Origin: Streptomyces sp. NRRL S-31
GTDB taxonomy: Bacteria; Actinomycetota; Actinomycetes; Streptomycetales; Streptomycetaceae
DNA: 64,000 bases
Reading direction: 5' to 3'
Assembly: GCF_000718775.1 (NCBI RefSeq)
Contig: NZ_JOCB01000022.1
Coordinates: 21,106 to 85,105 of the forward strand
The notes beneath the pieces are model-generated. The model worked only from the letters and a program-made list of their open reading frames with translations, was not told the origin of the DNA and did not search any database. Numbering within the stretch: the first letter of the stretch is position 1; the number at the start of each line of letters is the position of its first letter. Below are positions 24,657 through 33,435 of this stretch, piece after piece. A program made the position numbers and the translations under genes.

Positions 24657-25814
24657 ATGCACCGAGCCGTTCGCCACCCGTCGCGCCGCGCGTTCCTCGA
24701 AGTCACCGGCGCCATGGTGGCCGCCGGTCTGATCACCGGCTGCGCCTCGGACTCCGCCCGGCCGGGCCAGGCCGGCCCTTCCGCTGCGGCCACCCCGATG
24801 CCGGTGCCGGTGACCGGCCGGCACCAGGCGGGCATCACGGTTCCCCAGCCGGCCCAGCGCAACCTGCTGGCCGTGGTGGCCGACCTCGGTGCCACCGTGG
24901 CCGCCGGCCCGCTCCTGGCCGAACTCGGCCGGACCATCGGCGCACTCGTCGCGGGCGACGACCGGCGGCTGCTGGGCCTGCCGCCGGGCGACCTCACCGT
25001 GACCGTCGGCGTGGGCCCCCGGCTGGTGCGCGCGGCCGGTGCCTCGCTGCCCGGCGCGACCGACCTCCCGCGCTTCTCCCGCGAACGGATCGCCCCGCGG
25101 GCCCGCGGCGGTGACCTGCTGCTGCAGATCTGCGCCGGCGACGCGCTGCTCCCCCCGGTCGTCGCCGCCGCGCTCCTGGACCAGGCCGGGGTCCGCGTCC
25201 GCGAACGCTGGCGGCAGTCCGCGCGCCGCGGTGCGAACGTGCCCATCGGCAACGGCCTCACCGCGCCACGGAACCCGCTCGGCTTCATCGACGGCATCGT
25301 GGGACCGCACACGGCCGCCGAACAACGACGCGACCTGTGGCTGTCCGGACCCCCCTCGGTGGCCGGCGGCACCCTCGCCGTACTCCGGCGCATGGAACTC
25401 GACCTGCCCCGGTTCGCCGCCCTGTCCGTCGCCGAGCAGGAAGCGGTCTTCGGGCGGCGCCGGGCCGGCGGCGCCCCCCTCTCCGGCGGCACCGTCGGCT
25501 CCGTCCCGGACCTCGGCGCCAAGACACCCGACGGACGCTACCTCGTCCCCGTGGACGCCCACGCCCGCCGGGCGAACCCCACCGTGGTCGGCACCGGCCT
25601 CATGCTCCGCCGCTCCTACAGCATCGACGAGCCCGCCCCCGGCCTGCTCTTCATCAGCTTCCAGAACGACCTGCGGACCTTCACCGCGACCCTCACCCAC
25701 ATGGACACCTCCGACGCGCTGCTGCGGTTCACCACCACGACCGCCAGCGCGACGTTCCTGATCCTCCCCGGCTTCGACCGGCGACACCCGCTCGGCTCCC
25801 GCCTGTTCGACTGA
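24657..25814 (+). CDS. DyP-type heme peroxidase, Tat-exported
   Basis: 385 aa, ATG 24657. The N-terminus has a twin-arginine segment (HPSRRAFLEVTGA) and a lipobox-like TGC, fitting Tat export of the folded heme protein. The family signature GxxDG is present (GFIDG, Asp about 212). The likely proximal heme histidine is in DAHARRANP (about 301), with the following RRSYS also conserved in the family. DyP peroxidases oxidise dyes, lignin-like phenols or porphyrins with H2O2; in Streptomyces some pair with copper oxidases or iron uptake. No EfeO/EfeU genes are adjacent. A P450 relic follows directly. Confidence 0.92.
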   Translation: MHRAVRHPSRRAFLEVTGAMVAAGLITGCASDSARPGQAGPSAAATPMPVPVTGRHQAGITVPQPAQRNLLAVVADLGATVAAGPLLAELGRTIGALVAGDDRRLLGLPPGDLTVTVGVGPRLVRAAGASLPGATDLPRFSRERIAPRARGGDLLLQICAGDALLPPVVAAALLDQAGVRVRERWRQSARRGANVPIGNGLTAPRNPLGFIDGIVGPHTAAEQRRDLWLSGPPSVAGGTLAVLRRMELDLPRFAALSVAEQEAVFGRRRAGGAPLSGGTVGSVPDLGAKTPDGRYLVPVDAHARRANPTVVGTGLMLRRSYSIDEPAPGLLFISFQNDLRTFTATLTHMDTSDALLRFTTTTASATFLILPGFDRRHPLGSRLFD

Positions 25815-25830
25815 CCGAGCCACCCGACGA

Positions 25831-26040
25831 CAGGGGGCGCCGGGCTGCGAGGGCGCCGCCCTGGCCGCGGTCGAGGCCCAACTCGTCCTCGCCGCCCTCC
25901 TCAGACGCCCGCGCTTCCGGCCCGCGCCGGGACACGAGGTCACACCCGTGGAGCGGTTCGTGCTGTGGGAACGGGACGGGACCCGGATGGCGGTGCGGCC
26001 ACGGGACGTCCGGGCCGCTTCTTCCGGACCTTCTCGCTGA
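25831..26040 (+). pseudogene. Cytochrome P450 C-terminal relic
   Basis: After the DyP stop, one frame reads GCEGAALAAVEAQLVLAALL and ends in a typical P450 tail (RFRPAPGHEVTPVE, then GTRMAVRPR). CEGAALAAVE fits the heme-ligand signature CxGxxLAxxE, with the Cys codon at 25,846. Everything upstream of the heme loop, including the I-helix and ExxR, is missing, so this is a decayed fragment. Translation is not expected. Confidence 0.8.
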
Positions 26041-26064
26041 CCTCCAGGGAGGGCACCGAATACC

Positions 26065-26577
26065 TCACAGTTGGCCGAAGACGACTCCCCGCCACGTCCA
26101 GCCGGACCTGAGGACGGTGTCGCGCAGCGGCTCGCGCATCTGCGCGCTGTCGAAACGGAAGGTCTCCGTCGCCTCGAGGCCACCGCCTGCCCCGCGTCCG
26201 AAGGTCCACTGGCGGCTGACGGTCCGACTCGGCCCGCGCGAGTACTCCCAGGTCGCCTCGAGCCTCGTCGGGGTTCCGACCCGGCTTAGCTCCCACTGCT
26301 CCTCGATGGCGCGGACCTCGTGAGCCTTGTGGTCCAGCCGCATCCGGATCCGCACCGCGTGACTGATCCGGGACCGCATGAAGACCTGCTGCCAGGCGGG
26401 CTCTGTGAGCCGCCACTCCGCCAGCAGGTCGCACTGCTCACCGCCGCCGTAACGAATCGTGTACGGAACTTCCGGCCGGTCGAGACCGAGCAGCGCCGCC
26501 CGCAGCTCCTCCCCGGGGACCGGCGACGCCCCCTGTGCCGGGTGCCGGGTGCCGGTCAGCTTGTCGAAGAGACCCAT
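26065..26577 (-). CDS. Hypothetical protein of 170 aa
   Basis: ATG 26577 (MGLFDKLTG) is chosen; a TTG three codons upstream is possible. The start MGLFDKLTGTR is typical of small cytosolic actinobacterial proteins. The body contains alternating charged and aromatic beta-like segments (YTIRYGGGEQCDLLAEWRL, EATWEYSRG, RQWTFGRG) and no membrane helix. No family is recognised with confidence. Its codon bias matches its neighbours, so it is likely a real gene. It converges on the P450 relic. Confidence 0.7.
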   Translation of the reverse strand: MGLFDKLTGTRHPAQGASPVPGEELRAALLGLDRPEVPYTIRYGGGEQCDLLAEWRLTEPAWQQVFMRSRISHAVRIRMRLDHKAHEVRAIEEQWELSRVGTPTRLEATWEYSRGPSRTVSRQWTFGRGAGGGLEATETFRFDSAQMREPLRDTVLRSGWTWRGVVFGQL

Positions 26578-26759
26578 GAGGGCCAAGGTATGGAGGACGG
26601 GGCAGACGGCACAAGCCTGTCAGCTCCCCGGCGCCCGCTACGGCGCTGTGCCCGCGCCCGGGCGGACGGTGCGCACCAAGTCCCGGAAGTCGCCCGGCAG
26701 AACGGAAGAATGCCGCGACACGGAGGGCCCCTCAAGGAGATGACATGTCAACGACCTGA

Positions 26760-26790
26760 AGGACGCGCCGGGGGCCTCCGGGCGCGTCCT
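26760..26790. terminator. Perfect 10-bp hairpin between convergent units
   Basis: AGGACGCGCC (26,760-26,769) and GGCGCGTCCT (26,781-26,790) form a perfect stem around an 11-nt loop. It lies 17 bp after the stop of the minus-strand LLM oxidoreductase and probably terminates it. Confidence 0.75.
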
Positions 26791-26806
26791 GCGGTGTGGC
26801 GGTCGG

Positions 26807-27829
26807 TCAGCGCCAGCCCAGCGCCGGGGCGACGTGGGTCAGGACGCTCTCGAGTACATGGGCGTTGTACTCGACACCGAGCTGGTTGGGCACGGTGAGC
26901 AGCACGGTGTCGGCGGCGGCGACGGCCTCGTCCTCGGCCAGCTGCTTGACGAGCACGTCCGGCTCGGCGGCGTAGGACCGGCCGAAGATGCTGCGGGTGT
27001 TGGCGTCGATGTAACCGATCTGGTCCTTCGAGTCCTGGTCACGGCCGAAGTAGGCGCAGTCCCGGTCGTCGACGAGCGGGAAGACGCTGCGGCTGACCGA
27101 CACCCGCGGCCGGCGTGTGTGGCCCGCGGCACGCCATGCCTCGTGGTAGGCCTCGATCTGCTTGCGCTGCTGGACGTGGAGCGGCTCGCCGCTCTCGTCG
27201 TCCTTGAGCGTCGAACTCTGGAGGTTCATCCCGAGCCGGGCGGCCCAGACGCCGGTGGCGTTCGAGCCGGACCCCCACCAGATCCGGTCCCGCAGCCCCT
27301 CGGAGTGCGGCTCGATCCGTAGCAGCCCCGGCGGGTTGGCGAACATCGGGTTGGGCTCGGGCTCCGCGAAACCCTCGCCGCCGAGCACCTCCAGCAGCCT
27401 CTCTGTGTGCGCGCGTGCCATGTCTGCGTCGGTCCCGCCCTCCGGCGGCCGGTGCCCGAAGTGCCGCCAGCCGTCGATCACCTGCTCCGGTGAGCCCCGG
27501 CTGAGGCCGAGCTGGAGCCGGCCGCCCGAGATCAGGTCGGCCGCGCCCGCGTCCTCGGCCATGTACAGCGGGTTCTCGTAGCGCATGTCGATCACGCCCG
27601 TGCCGATCTCGATCCGGCTGGTACGCGCGCCGATGGCGGCGAGCAGCGGGAAGGGGGAGGCGTGCTGTTGGGCGAAGTGGTGGACCCGGAAGTAGGCGCC
27701 GTCCGCCCCCAGTTCCTCCGCGGCGACCGCGAGGTCGATCGCCTGGAGCAGCGAGTCCGACGCGGAACGCGTCCGCGAGTGCGGTGACGGCGTCCAGTGC
27801 CCGAAGGACAGGAACCCGATCTTCTTCAT
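26807..27829 (-). CDS. LLM-class flavin-dependent oxidoreductase
   Basis: 340 aa, ATG 27829 (MKKIGFLSFGHWTP). The protein has the TIM-barrel luciferase-like pattern: AAEELGADGAYFRVHHF, TSRIEIGTGVIDMRYENP and GGRLQLGLSRGSPEQVIDGW. These enzymes bind FMN or F420 and oxidise or reduce small organic substrates as monooxygenases or dehydrogenases. The substrate is unknown. A broken MarR-family gene lies directly upstream on the same strand, so the oxidoreductase may once have been controlled by it. Confidence 0.88.
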   Translation of the reverse strand: MKKIGFLSFGHWTPSPHSRTRSASDSLLQAIDLAVAAEELGADGAYFRVHHFAQQHASPFPLLAAIGARTSRIEIGTGVIDMRYENPLYMAEDAGAADLISGGRLQLGLSRGSPEQVIDGWRHFGHRPPEGGTDADMARAHTERLLEVLGGEGFAEPEPNPMFANPPGLLRIEPHSEGLRDRIWWGSGSNATGVWAARLGMNLQSSTLKDDESGEPLHVQQRKQIEAYHEAWRAAGHTRRPRVSVSRSVFPLVDDRDCAYFGRDQDSKDQIGYIDANTRSIFGRSYAAEPDVLVKQLAEDEAVAAADTVLLTVPNQLGVEYNAHVLESVLTHVAPALGWR

Positions 27830-27894
27830 ACCGCTTTCAACAATCGGGGGCCGTATTCATTCCGGGGCGCCCCGGGGCGAGGGCGGCCGTCGCC

Positions 27895-28225
27895 TCACCG
27901 GTCGGTGCCGATCTTCGCCAGGACCGTGTCGGTGACCTCCGCCAGCAGCGTGATCCGGCCGGGGGAGAGGTGGTCGAGGAAGAGGCGCCGGACGTCCTCG
28001 ACGTGCTGCTGCGCGGCGGCCTCCATGGCGCTGCGGCCGGCGATGCGCAGTCGGTCGCAGCGGGCGCGGGTCGGCTCGGCCGGCACGGCGTAGTCGGTCG
28101 CGGAGAGGCCGAACTCGCTCCGGAGGGGGCCGGCCGACCTGGTTGACCAGCAGGTCGTGCATCCGCAGCATGCCGCGCCATGCCCGTTCCTCGACGGGGT
28201 TCAGCCAGCGGGGTGCTTCGCTCAT
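27895..28225 (-). pseudogene. MarR-family regulator, frameshifted and lacking its wHTH
   Basis: The N-terminal part (MSEAPRWLNPVEERAWRG) starts at ATG 28225 with a GGAGTGG ribosome site. Around 28,128 a one-base shift is needed to continue with RSEFGLSATDYAV. The sequence then jumps directly to a C-terminal dimerisation helix (GRSAMEAAAQQHV, LFLDHLSPGRITLL) that ends at 27,895. Compared with normal MarR proteins (about 150 aa), some 60 residues including the winged helix are missing. The protein could not bind DNA, so this is a double-lesion pseudogene. Confidence 0.8.
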
Positions 28226-28303
28226 GCGTCCACTCCAGGAGAAGGGTGACGCGTCCACCGTCCTGTCGTGCCCGGCGGCCCGGCGGAGCGCGTGCACGAC
28301 TCG

Positions 28304-30115
28304 TCAGCCGAACAAGCCGAACCAGCCGCGCCCGCCTCCCGCGCCGTTCGCCTGTCTGCGCGCCCGGCGCCGGAACCGCGAGCGCAGGCGTCTGACCCGG
28401 TACTGGAAGTCGGGGTCCGGGTGCCGGGTGAGGAGTTCGTCCAGCATGGTCATGGCACGTTCCGGATCACCCGCCTCGCCGACGCTCCGGGCGTGCTGAA
28501 GTCCCCACCTCGTCCCGAGCGGGGGAAGCCGCAGGGTCCGCGCCAAGGCGGCCAACTCGTCGTAGTGGCGTGCGGAGACCTCGTGATCCTCCATGACGTG
28601 GGCGTCGATCGCCACGCGCAGCAACGCCTCGTAGCGCATGCTGTCGGCGGGCAGCCCCCGGGCGAGATCCGGCAGCAGCGGCTCGTACGCGGCGCGCCTG
28701 CGCATCGCGTGCCCGCGGCTGTACGGCATGAGGGGGAGGTGTACGGGGCCCGCCGGGGCACGGGTGACCAGGCTGCCCTCGGCCAGGTCGAGGCGGGCGA
28801 GCAGGGTCACCGGGTCGTGGGGGCCGAGGACACGGGTCGCCAGTGCGATGATCTCCTCCAGCTCGGCGAAGAGCTGCCGCTCCCCGTCGTACACGGACCT
28901 GCCGACGTCCCTCGCCCGGGCCAGGATCGTGCGGCGGTCCTCCGGCCCGAAGACCCGGATCAGCTTCGGCACGATCCGGGACAGCGCGGGGCCGTCCGCG
29001 CGGAGGGCCCGGGCCAGCATCGCCTCGGTGGTCAGCGGGCCGTCCGGGCCCAGCTCGCGCTGCGCCTCGGGAATCAGCGCGTCCAGCAGGCCGAGGTACT
29101 CCTCCCGGTCCGCATCCGGCGGCAGCGCCACGATCTGGCCGAGCCGGCGACGCAGGGTGCCGCGAACCGGGTCGGTCACGGCGCCGGCCACCGGTTCGTA
29201 CGGCGGTGCGGGGGGCGGTGCGGCGGTCGCCGTCGGTTCGTACGGCGGTGCGGGGAGCGGCGCGGTGACCGTGGCGGCCGGTGTCGTGGTCCCGGCGGTG
29301 AGCAGCCGGAGTTGGCGGCCGACCTCGCGGGCGTCGGGCGGGCGCTGGGCGGGGTCCTTGGCCAGCAGGCCCAGGACGAGCCGGTCCGCGCCCGGCGGCA
29401 GACCCGGGCGCAGCGCGCTCGGCCGCCGCGGTGGTGCGAACCTGTGCTGGTCGATCAGCTCATCAGGGGTGACGGCGGAGAACGGGCCGTGACCCGTCCA
29501 GAGTTCGCTGAGGACGCAGCCCAGGGCGTACAGGTCGGAGCGCCCGTCGACCGGTCCGCCGAGCAGCCGTTCCGGCGCCGTGTAGGCGACCGTGCCGATG
29601 ACGAGCCCGTCGGCGGTCAGCCTGGCGTGGGCGTTGTGCCGTCTGGCGATGCCGAAGTCGAGGACCTTCACGGTCCCGGTGCCGGTCAGGATGAGGTTGG
29701 CCGGCTTGATGTCCCGGTGGACGATGCCGGCGTCGTGCGCGGCGGCCAGGGCGGCGCAGATCTGCCGGGCCCAGTCGACGGCCCGGTCGAAGGGCGGCAG
29801 GCCGCGGGCCAGCACCGTGCTCAGGTCCTCGCCCGGGACGAGTTCCATGACGATGTAGACGGCCGGCCCGCCGTCCCGCTCCAAGGTGCCCACGTCGTGG
29901 ATCACGGCGATGTTCGGGTGCGCCAGGTTCCCCGCCAACTCCGCTTCCTGGAAGAGGCGTCGGGCGGCCTCGCGCGTCTCGGCCGCACCGATCTTGACGG
30001 CGACGGGTCGCCCGATGCGCAGATCGTGGGCTCGCCACGCCGTGCCGAACCCGCCACGCCCCAGCTCCTCGTCGAGCCGGTACCGTCCGTCCAGGACGTC
30101 ACCCCGTCGCACCAT
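28304..30115 (-). CDS. Serine/threonine protein kinase (PknB-like), soluble
   Basis: 603 aa, ATG 30115. The Hanks-type kinase domain fills residues 10-270, with glycine loop GRGGFG, ATP lysine in VAVKI (Lys41), catalytic loop HRDIKPANL, DFG in LDFGIAR and an APE-like APERLL. Two short repeats EPTATA/EPVAGA lie in a Pro/Ala linker near 290-320. The C-terminal 280 residues are helical and Leu/Arg-rich, perhaps TPR-like, with no transmembrane segment. It is therefore probably a cytosolic regulator rather than a PASTA receptor kinase. The region upstream of the start carries five GTCAT-like repeats that may be a control site. Confidence 0.92.
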   Translation of the reverse strand: MVRRGDVLDGRYRLDEELGRGGFGTAWRAHDLRIGRPVAVKIGAAETREAARRLFQEAELAGNLAHPNIAVIHDVGTLERDGGPAVYIVMELVPGEDLSTVLARGLPPFDRAVDWARQICAALAAAHDAGIVHRDIKPANLILTGTGTVKVLDFGIARRHNAHARLTADGLVIGTVAYTAPERLLGGPVDGRSDLYALGCVLSELWTGHGPFSAVTPDELIDQHRFAPPRRPSALRPGLPPGADRLVLGLLAKDPAQRPPDAREVGRQLRLLTAGTTTPAATVTAPLPAPPYEPTATAAPPPAPPYEPVAGAVTDPVRGTLRRRLGQIVALPPDADREEYLGLLDALIPEAQRELGPDGPLTTEAMLARALRADGPALSRIVPKLIRVFGPEDRRTILARARDVGRSVYDGERQLFAELEEIIALATRVLGPHDPVTLLARLDLAEGSLVTRAPAGPVHLPLMPYSRGHAMRRRAAYEPLLPDLARGLPADSMRYEALLRVAIDAHVMEDHEVSARHYDELAALARTLRLPPLGTRWGLQHARSVGEAGDPERAMTMLDELLTRHPDPDFQYRVRRLRSRFRRRARRQANGAGGGRGWFGLFG

Positions 30116-30164
30116 GTCGCCCCCCTCACCGGCCGGCGGACGACTCTGCCGCCGGTGCTGTCGG

Positions 30165-30208
30165 CGTCATGCCCCGTCACGGCCCGTCATGACTGTCATG
30201 CCTGTCAT
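30165..30208 (-). repeat. Five GTCAT/GTCAC repeats upstream of the kinase gene
   Basis: GTCAT or GTCAC occurs at 30,166, 30,176, 30,186, 30,195 and 30,204, about one helical turn apart. It is 50-95 bp upstream of the kinase start in a 250-bp spacer and is a candidate operator array. Confidence 0.5.
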
Positions 30209-30365
30209 TCCCCGCACGGGACGGTACGCGCGAGCCGGGCCGGTGCCAAGCGGGCGCCGGGGCATTCGCGAGGGCCGGTCGACCGCCCGGGGCGCGCTTC
30301 CACGGCCCGGCTCGGACCGGCCCCGGACGGCGGGACAGTCGGCCGGGACCGGCCTCGGGGACCGG

Positions 30366-31010
30366 TCACTTCCGCCAGAACAGGTGGTGCGTCACACCGC
30401 TCGGGCTCGGTACGACATCCAGGTGGAACCGGTCGAGCAACTCGTCGGGTGACTCCCACAGCCGCAGTCCGGAGCCCAGCTCCACCGGCGAGACCGCCAC
30501 GTGCAGGGTGTCGACGAGGTCGGCTTCGAGGAACCGCCGGATGGTGGTGACCCCGCCGCCGAGCCGGACGTCCTTGCCGCGTGCCGCCTCGCGGGCCTGC
30601 TCCAGGACGCCGGCCGGGTCGCCGTCGACGAAGTGGAACGTGGTGTCGGAGAGCGTGAACGAAGGACGCTTGTGGTGCGTCATGACGAACACCGGGGTAC
30701 GGAACGGCGGTTCGTCCCCCCACCAGCCCTGCCACTCGTGGTCCTGCCAGGGGCCGCGCTGGGGCCCGAACTTGTTGCGGCCCATGATCTCGGCACCGAT
30801 GTTGCGGGCGTAGTCCCGTGTGAAGTGGTCGTCGAGGCCGCGGCTCCCTCCGGGATCGGTGCGCATGGGCCAGCTCGCCGTGGCCCCGGCCCAGGCGAAC
30901 AGCCTCCCGGGATCGACGTGGCCGAACGGATTGTCGAAGCTCTGGTGCTCACCGGCGCCGATCCCGTCACTCGAGACGTTGAAGTTCTGGACTCTCAGCA
31001 GTTGACCCAC
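30366..31010 (-). CDS. Dihydrofolate reductase-like (RibD C-terminal) protein
   Basis: 214 aa, GTG 31010 with GAGGAA close upstream. The pattern MGRNKFGP, VFVMTHHKRP and RLGGGVTTIRRFLEADLVD is typical of the DHFR/RibD-C superfamily (YyaP/YwjB-like), which binds NADPH. Many members reduce unknown substrates and are not true folate enzymes; the start VQNFNVSSDG fits that group. It stands alone between the kinase and the lipase genes. Confidence 0.85.
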   Translation of the reverse strand: MGQLLRVQNFNVSSDGIGAGEHQSFDNPFGHVDPGRLFAWAGATASWPMRTDPGGSRGLDDHFTRDYARNIGAEIMGRNKFGPQRGPWQDHEWQGWWGDEPPFRTPVFVMTHHKRPSFTLSDTTFHFVDGDPAGVLEQAREAARGKDVRLGGGVTTIRRFLEADLVDTLHVAVSPVELGSGLRLWESPDELLDRFHLDVVPSPSGVTHHLFWRK

Positions 31011-31145
31011 GTGTTTCCTCGTCAGTCCTGTCGCGTCACCGTGTGGCGGGAGACGCCGCACATCAGGACGTCGAACGGGACACGGCCGGATCGACAGCGG
31101 CCCACGACTTTTCTCCAGGACCCGGCGGGGAGCGGCCGGCGCGGG

Positions 31146-32552
31146 TCAGGGCTGGAACGGCAGGGTCCGGCAGTTGGAGGTGGCGGGCTTGCCGGCGAGG
31201 CGATCGGTCAGCCAGGAGATGGCGTCGCCCTGGTCGGTGAGGAGCGGCACGAGGTGGTTGGTGAGGATCTTGTCACCGAGGTTCGGCAGTCTCAGGGCCG
31301 CGTAGGTGACGTCGCCGTTCTTGCGGCACCAGTCCACGGCGAGTTGCCGGGCCTGGCCGTGGGGGACGATGTCGTCGTGCACCCCGGTGGCCACCCGGAC
31401 CGGGCCGGTGGGCTTGAGCGTGCCGATGCGCTGGGTGTCCAGGGCGGCCTGTGCGCGGGGGTCGCCGGCGATGACGTCCGCGATGGACTTGCCGTTCCTG
31501 GTCCATTTGGTGCTCTTGATGAAGCCGTAGGCGAAGAGCGCGTCGCCGACGCACATGGTCGACGCGTCCTTGAGCGCCGCCTTGCCGGTGTCGTCGATGT
31601 TCGCCTCGACGACCGCGCGCAGAGCGGGGTCGGACTGGGTGAAGCCGTTGATCGACCAGGCCAGCGCACCGGCGAGGGCACTGCCGTCGATGCCCTTCAT
31701 GGTCGAGGTGAGGTCGGCGGGCGGTGCGCCGGAGTAGGTGCCGGCGAGCGGGACGTCGGGGGCGTAGGAGGACTGGAGTTCGGCGGCCGCCGCGCTGGCA
31801 CCGCCGCCCTGGCTGTAGCCGTACAGGCCGGTGGGAGAGGCGGAGGTGACGGAGGCTCCGGGCACGGCGCGGGCGGCGCGGGCCGCGTCCAGCAGGGCGT
31901 GCCCCTGGTCGAGCCGGTTGACGTAGGTGTGCAGGCGGTCGGTGGTGCCGAGGCCGACGTAGTCGGTGACGACGACCGCCGCCCCGGTGGCCAGGATGCG
32001 GTAGACCGACAGGTCCTCGTAGCCCACGGAGACGGTGTCACCGGTGAGGGTCAGCGGGTGTTCCAGCGCGAACGAGGGCGCGCACTGGTCGCCCTGGCCC
32101 ATGGTGCCCGACGCCACCGCCACCAGCGGGCGCGGTCCGGGCTCCCGCCAGGCGGCCCACGGCTCGATGTAGGTGCCGGTCACGGCGACGGGCTGCCCCG
32201 CGGAGTCGGTGGACTTGTACATCAGGCGGGTCGCCGTGCCTGGCATCGGACGGCCGTCGAGGCCCGGGATGCCCAGCCCGAGGGACATCGGCTCGGTACG
32301 GATCAACGCGCCGTTCGTGGCAGGCAGTTCGGTCGGCGGGTCGTAGAACGCGGGGATGGTGACCCCCCGGGAGACGACGGGCTCCGGGTCGGCCGCGGCG
32401 GCCGGGACCGCCGACAGGCACACGCACACGGCGGTCGCGACCGCGCCCGCGAGCAGGCGCGGACCGGCCGGGACGGTGCGCCGCGCGGGCGGCTTCGCCG
32501 AAGGCGCGGCGGTGGCGGAGACGGTGCGGGAGGGGAAGGTTCTGCGGCTCAA
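31146..32552 (-). CDS. Secreted lipase (LIP family, alpha/beta hydrolase)
   Basis: 468 aa. TTG 32552 is chosen because GAGGAG lies five bases upstream. A basic N-terminus, hydrophobic core and AXA site (VPAAAA) form a Sec-type signal peptide. The nucleophile elbow is GYSQGG (about residue 250). DYVGLGT, the His in TNHLV and the Asp in GVHDDIVPH complete the layout of fungal-type secretory lipases in actinobacteria. Substrates are probably triacylglycerols or esters outside the cell. A GC-rich hexamer tract lies just upstream of the ribosome site. Confidence 0.88.
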   Translation of the reverse strand: MSRRTFPSRTVSATAAPSAKPPARRTVPAGPRLLAGAVATAVCVCLSAVPAAAADPEPVVSRGVTIPAFYDPPTELPATNGALIRTEPMSLGLGIPGLDGRPMPGTATRLMYKSTDSAGQPVAVTGTYIEPWAAWREPGPRPLVAVASGTMGQGDQCAPSFALEHPLTLTGDTVSVGYEDLSVYRILATGAAVVVTDYVGLGTTDRLHTYVNRLDQGHALLDAARAARAVPGASVTSASPTGLYGYSQGGGASAAAAELQSSYAPDVPLAGTYSGAPPADLTSTMKGIDGSALAGALAWSINGFTQSDPALRAVVEANIDDTGKAALKDASTMCVGDALFAYGFIKSTKWTRNGKSIADVIAGDPRAQAALDTQRIGTLKPTGPVRVATGVHDDIVPHGQARQLAVDWCRKNGDVTYAALRLPNLGDKILTNHLVPLLTDQGDAISWLTDRLAGKPATSNCRTLPFQP

Positions 32553-32576
32553 GGCGTGCTCCTCGTTCGTCGGGGG

Positions 32577-32600
32577 CCGGGGCCGGGGCCGGGGCCGGGG
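32577..32600. repeat. Hexanucleotide repeat (CCGGGG)4
   Basis: Four perfect CCGGGG units preceded by GGGGG, 25 bp upstream of the lipase start in a 423-bp divergent gap (32,553-32,975). It is prone to slippage and could alter lipase promoter spacing. Apart from this tract and the palindrome at 32,782, I see no feature in the gap. Confidence 0.8.
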
Positions 32601-32781
32601 TCGGTCAGGCCGGCCGGTCGTGTCGACGTCCTGGTCGATGACGGCGTCCACCGGTTCGAGGAGTCCCGCGTACGGCGTCGGGGTGCCGCTGGGCGGGGCA
32701 CGCCGGCCGAGAGGGCGTGAGCGGTTCCTTGACGGGGAGGTGGGGCCGTTGACGTGTCGAGTTCTACGTGTCGATGTGGTA

Positions 32782-32797
32782 TGGCATGCGCATGCCA
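32782..32797. promoter_or_regulatory. 16-bp perfect palindrome (candidate operator)
   Basis: TGGCATGCGCATGCCA in the divergent region between the lipase and VOC genes, in locally less GC-rich DNA. This size and symmetry suit a dimeric repressor, but no cognate regulator gene is adjacent. Confidence 0.45.
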
Positions 32798-32975
32798 ATT
32801 CGGGTCGGCGGGAGGGGGGTGGTTACTCGCCGGTCACCTACCGCAGAGTAGAGATGCCCGTCTCCCGGTGACAAGGTGTCTGCGTGCCTCCGCCCACCGG
32901 AACGTTCACCCTCCGGTACCTGCCGCAGAGCGGCTACGCCCGATGGGTCCCGAACGCTCCTGCTATGGTGCGCCG

Positions 32976-33404
32976 ATGACATCGGTCAAGCAGTTCCAGG
33001 TCACCTTCGACTGCGCGGAACCCGAGCGCGTCGCCCGGTTCTGGTGCGAGGTGCTGGGGTACGTCGTACCGCCGCCGCCGGAGGGGTTCGCCACGTGGGA
33101 CGACTTCGATCGCTCGCTGCCGCCCGAACGCCAGGGTTCGGCGTTCGCCTGCGTCGATCCCACCGGGGTGGGCCCGCGCCTGTTCTTCCAGCGGGTGCCC
33201 GAGGGCAAGGTCGTCAAGAACCGGGTGCACCTCGACGTGCGGGTCGGCACCGGGCTCGTGGGTGAGGAGCGCCTCGCCGCGCTCGAGGCCGAGTGCGCAC
33301 GGCTGATCCCGCTCGGCGCGGTCCGCGTGCGTCTCCTGTACGACGGCCACGATTCGTGCATCGTGATGCAGGACGTCGAGGGCAACGAGTTCTGCGTCGA
33401 CTGA
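32976..33404 (+). CDS. VOC-family (glyoxalase-like) protein
   Basis: 142 aa, ATG 32976. It shows the two beta-alpha-beta-beta-beta modules of the vicinal oxygen chelate fold: VTFDCAEPERVARFWCEVLGY near the N-terminus, RLFFQRVPEGKVVKNRVHLDV mid-way, and VMQDVEGNEFCVD at the end. This variant matches the common actinobacterial glyoxalase/bleomycin-resistance-like group. Candidate metal residues are His in RVHLDV and Glu in GNEFCV. The substrate is unknown; these proteins can bind and sequester small molecules. Confidence 0.88.
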   Translation: MTSVKQFQVTFDCAEPERVARFWCEVLGYVVPPPPEGFATWDDFDRSLPPERQGSAFACVDPTGVGPRLFFQRVPEGKVVKNRVHLDVRVGTGLVGEERLAALEAECARLIPLGAVRVRLLYDGHDSCIVMQDVEGNEFCVD

Positions 33405-33435
33405 CCGGCCTACGGGCGTCGGCCGCCCGTCTGCC

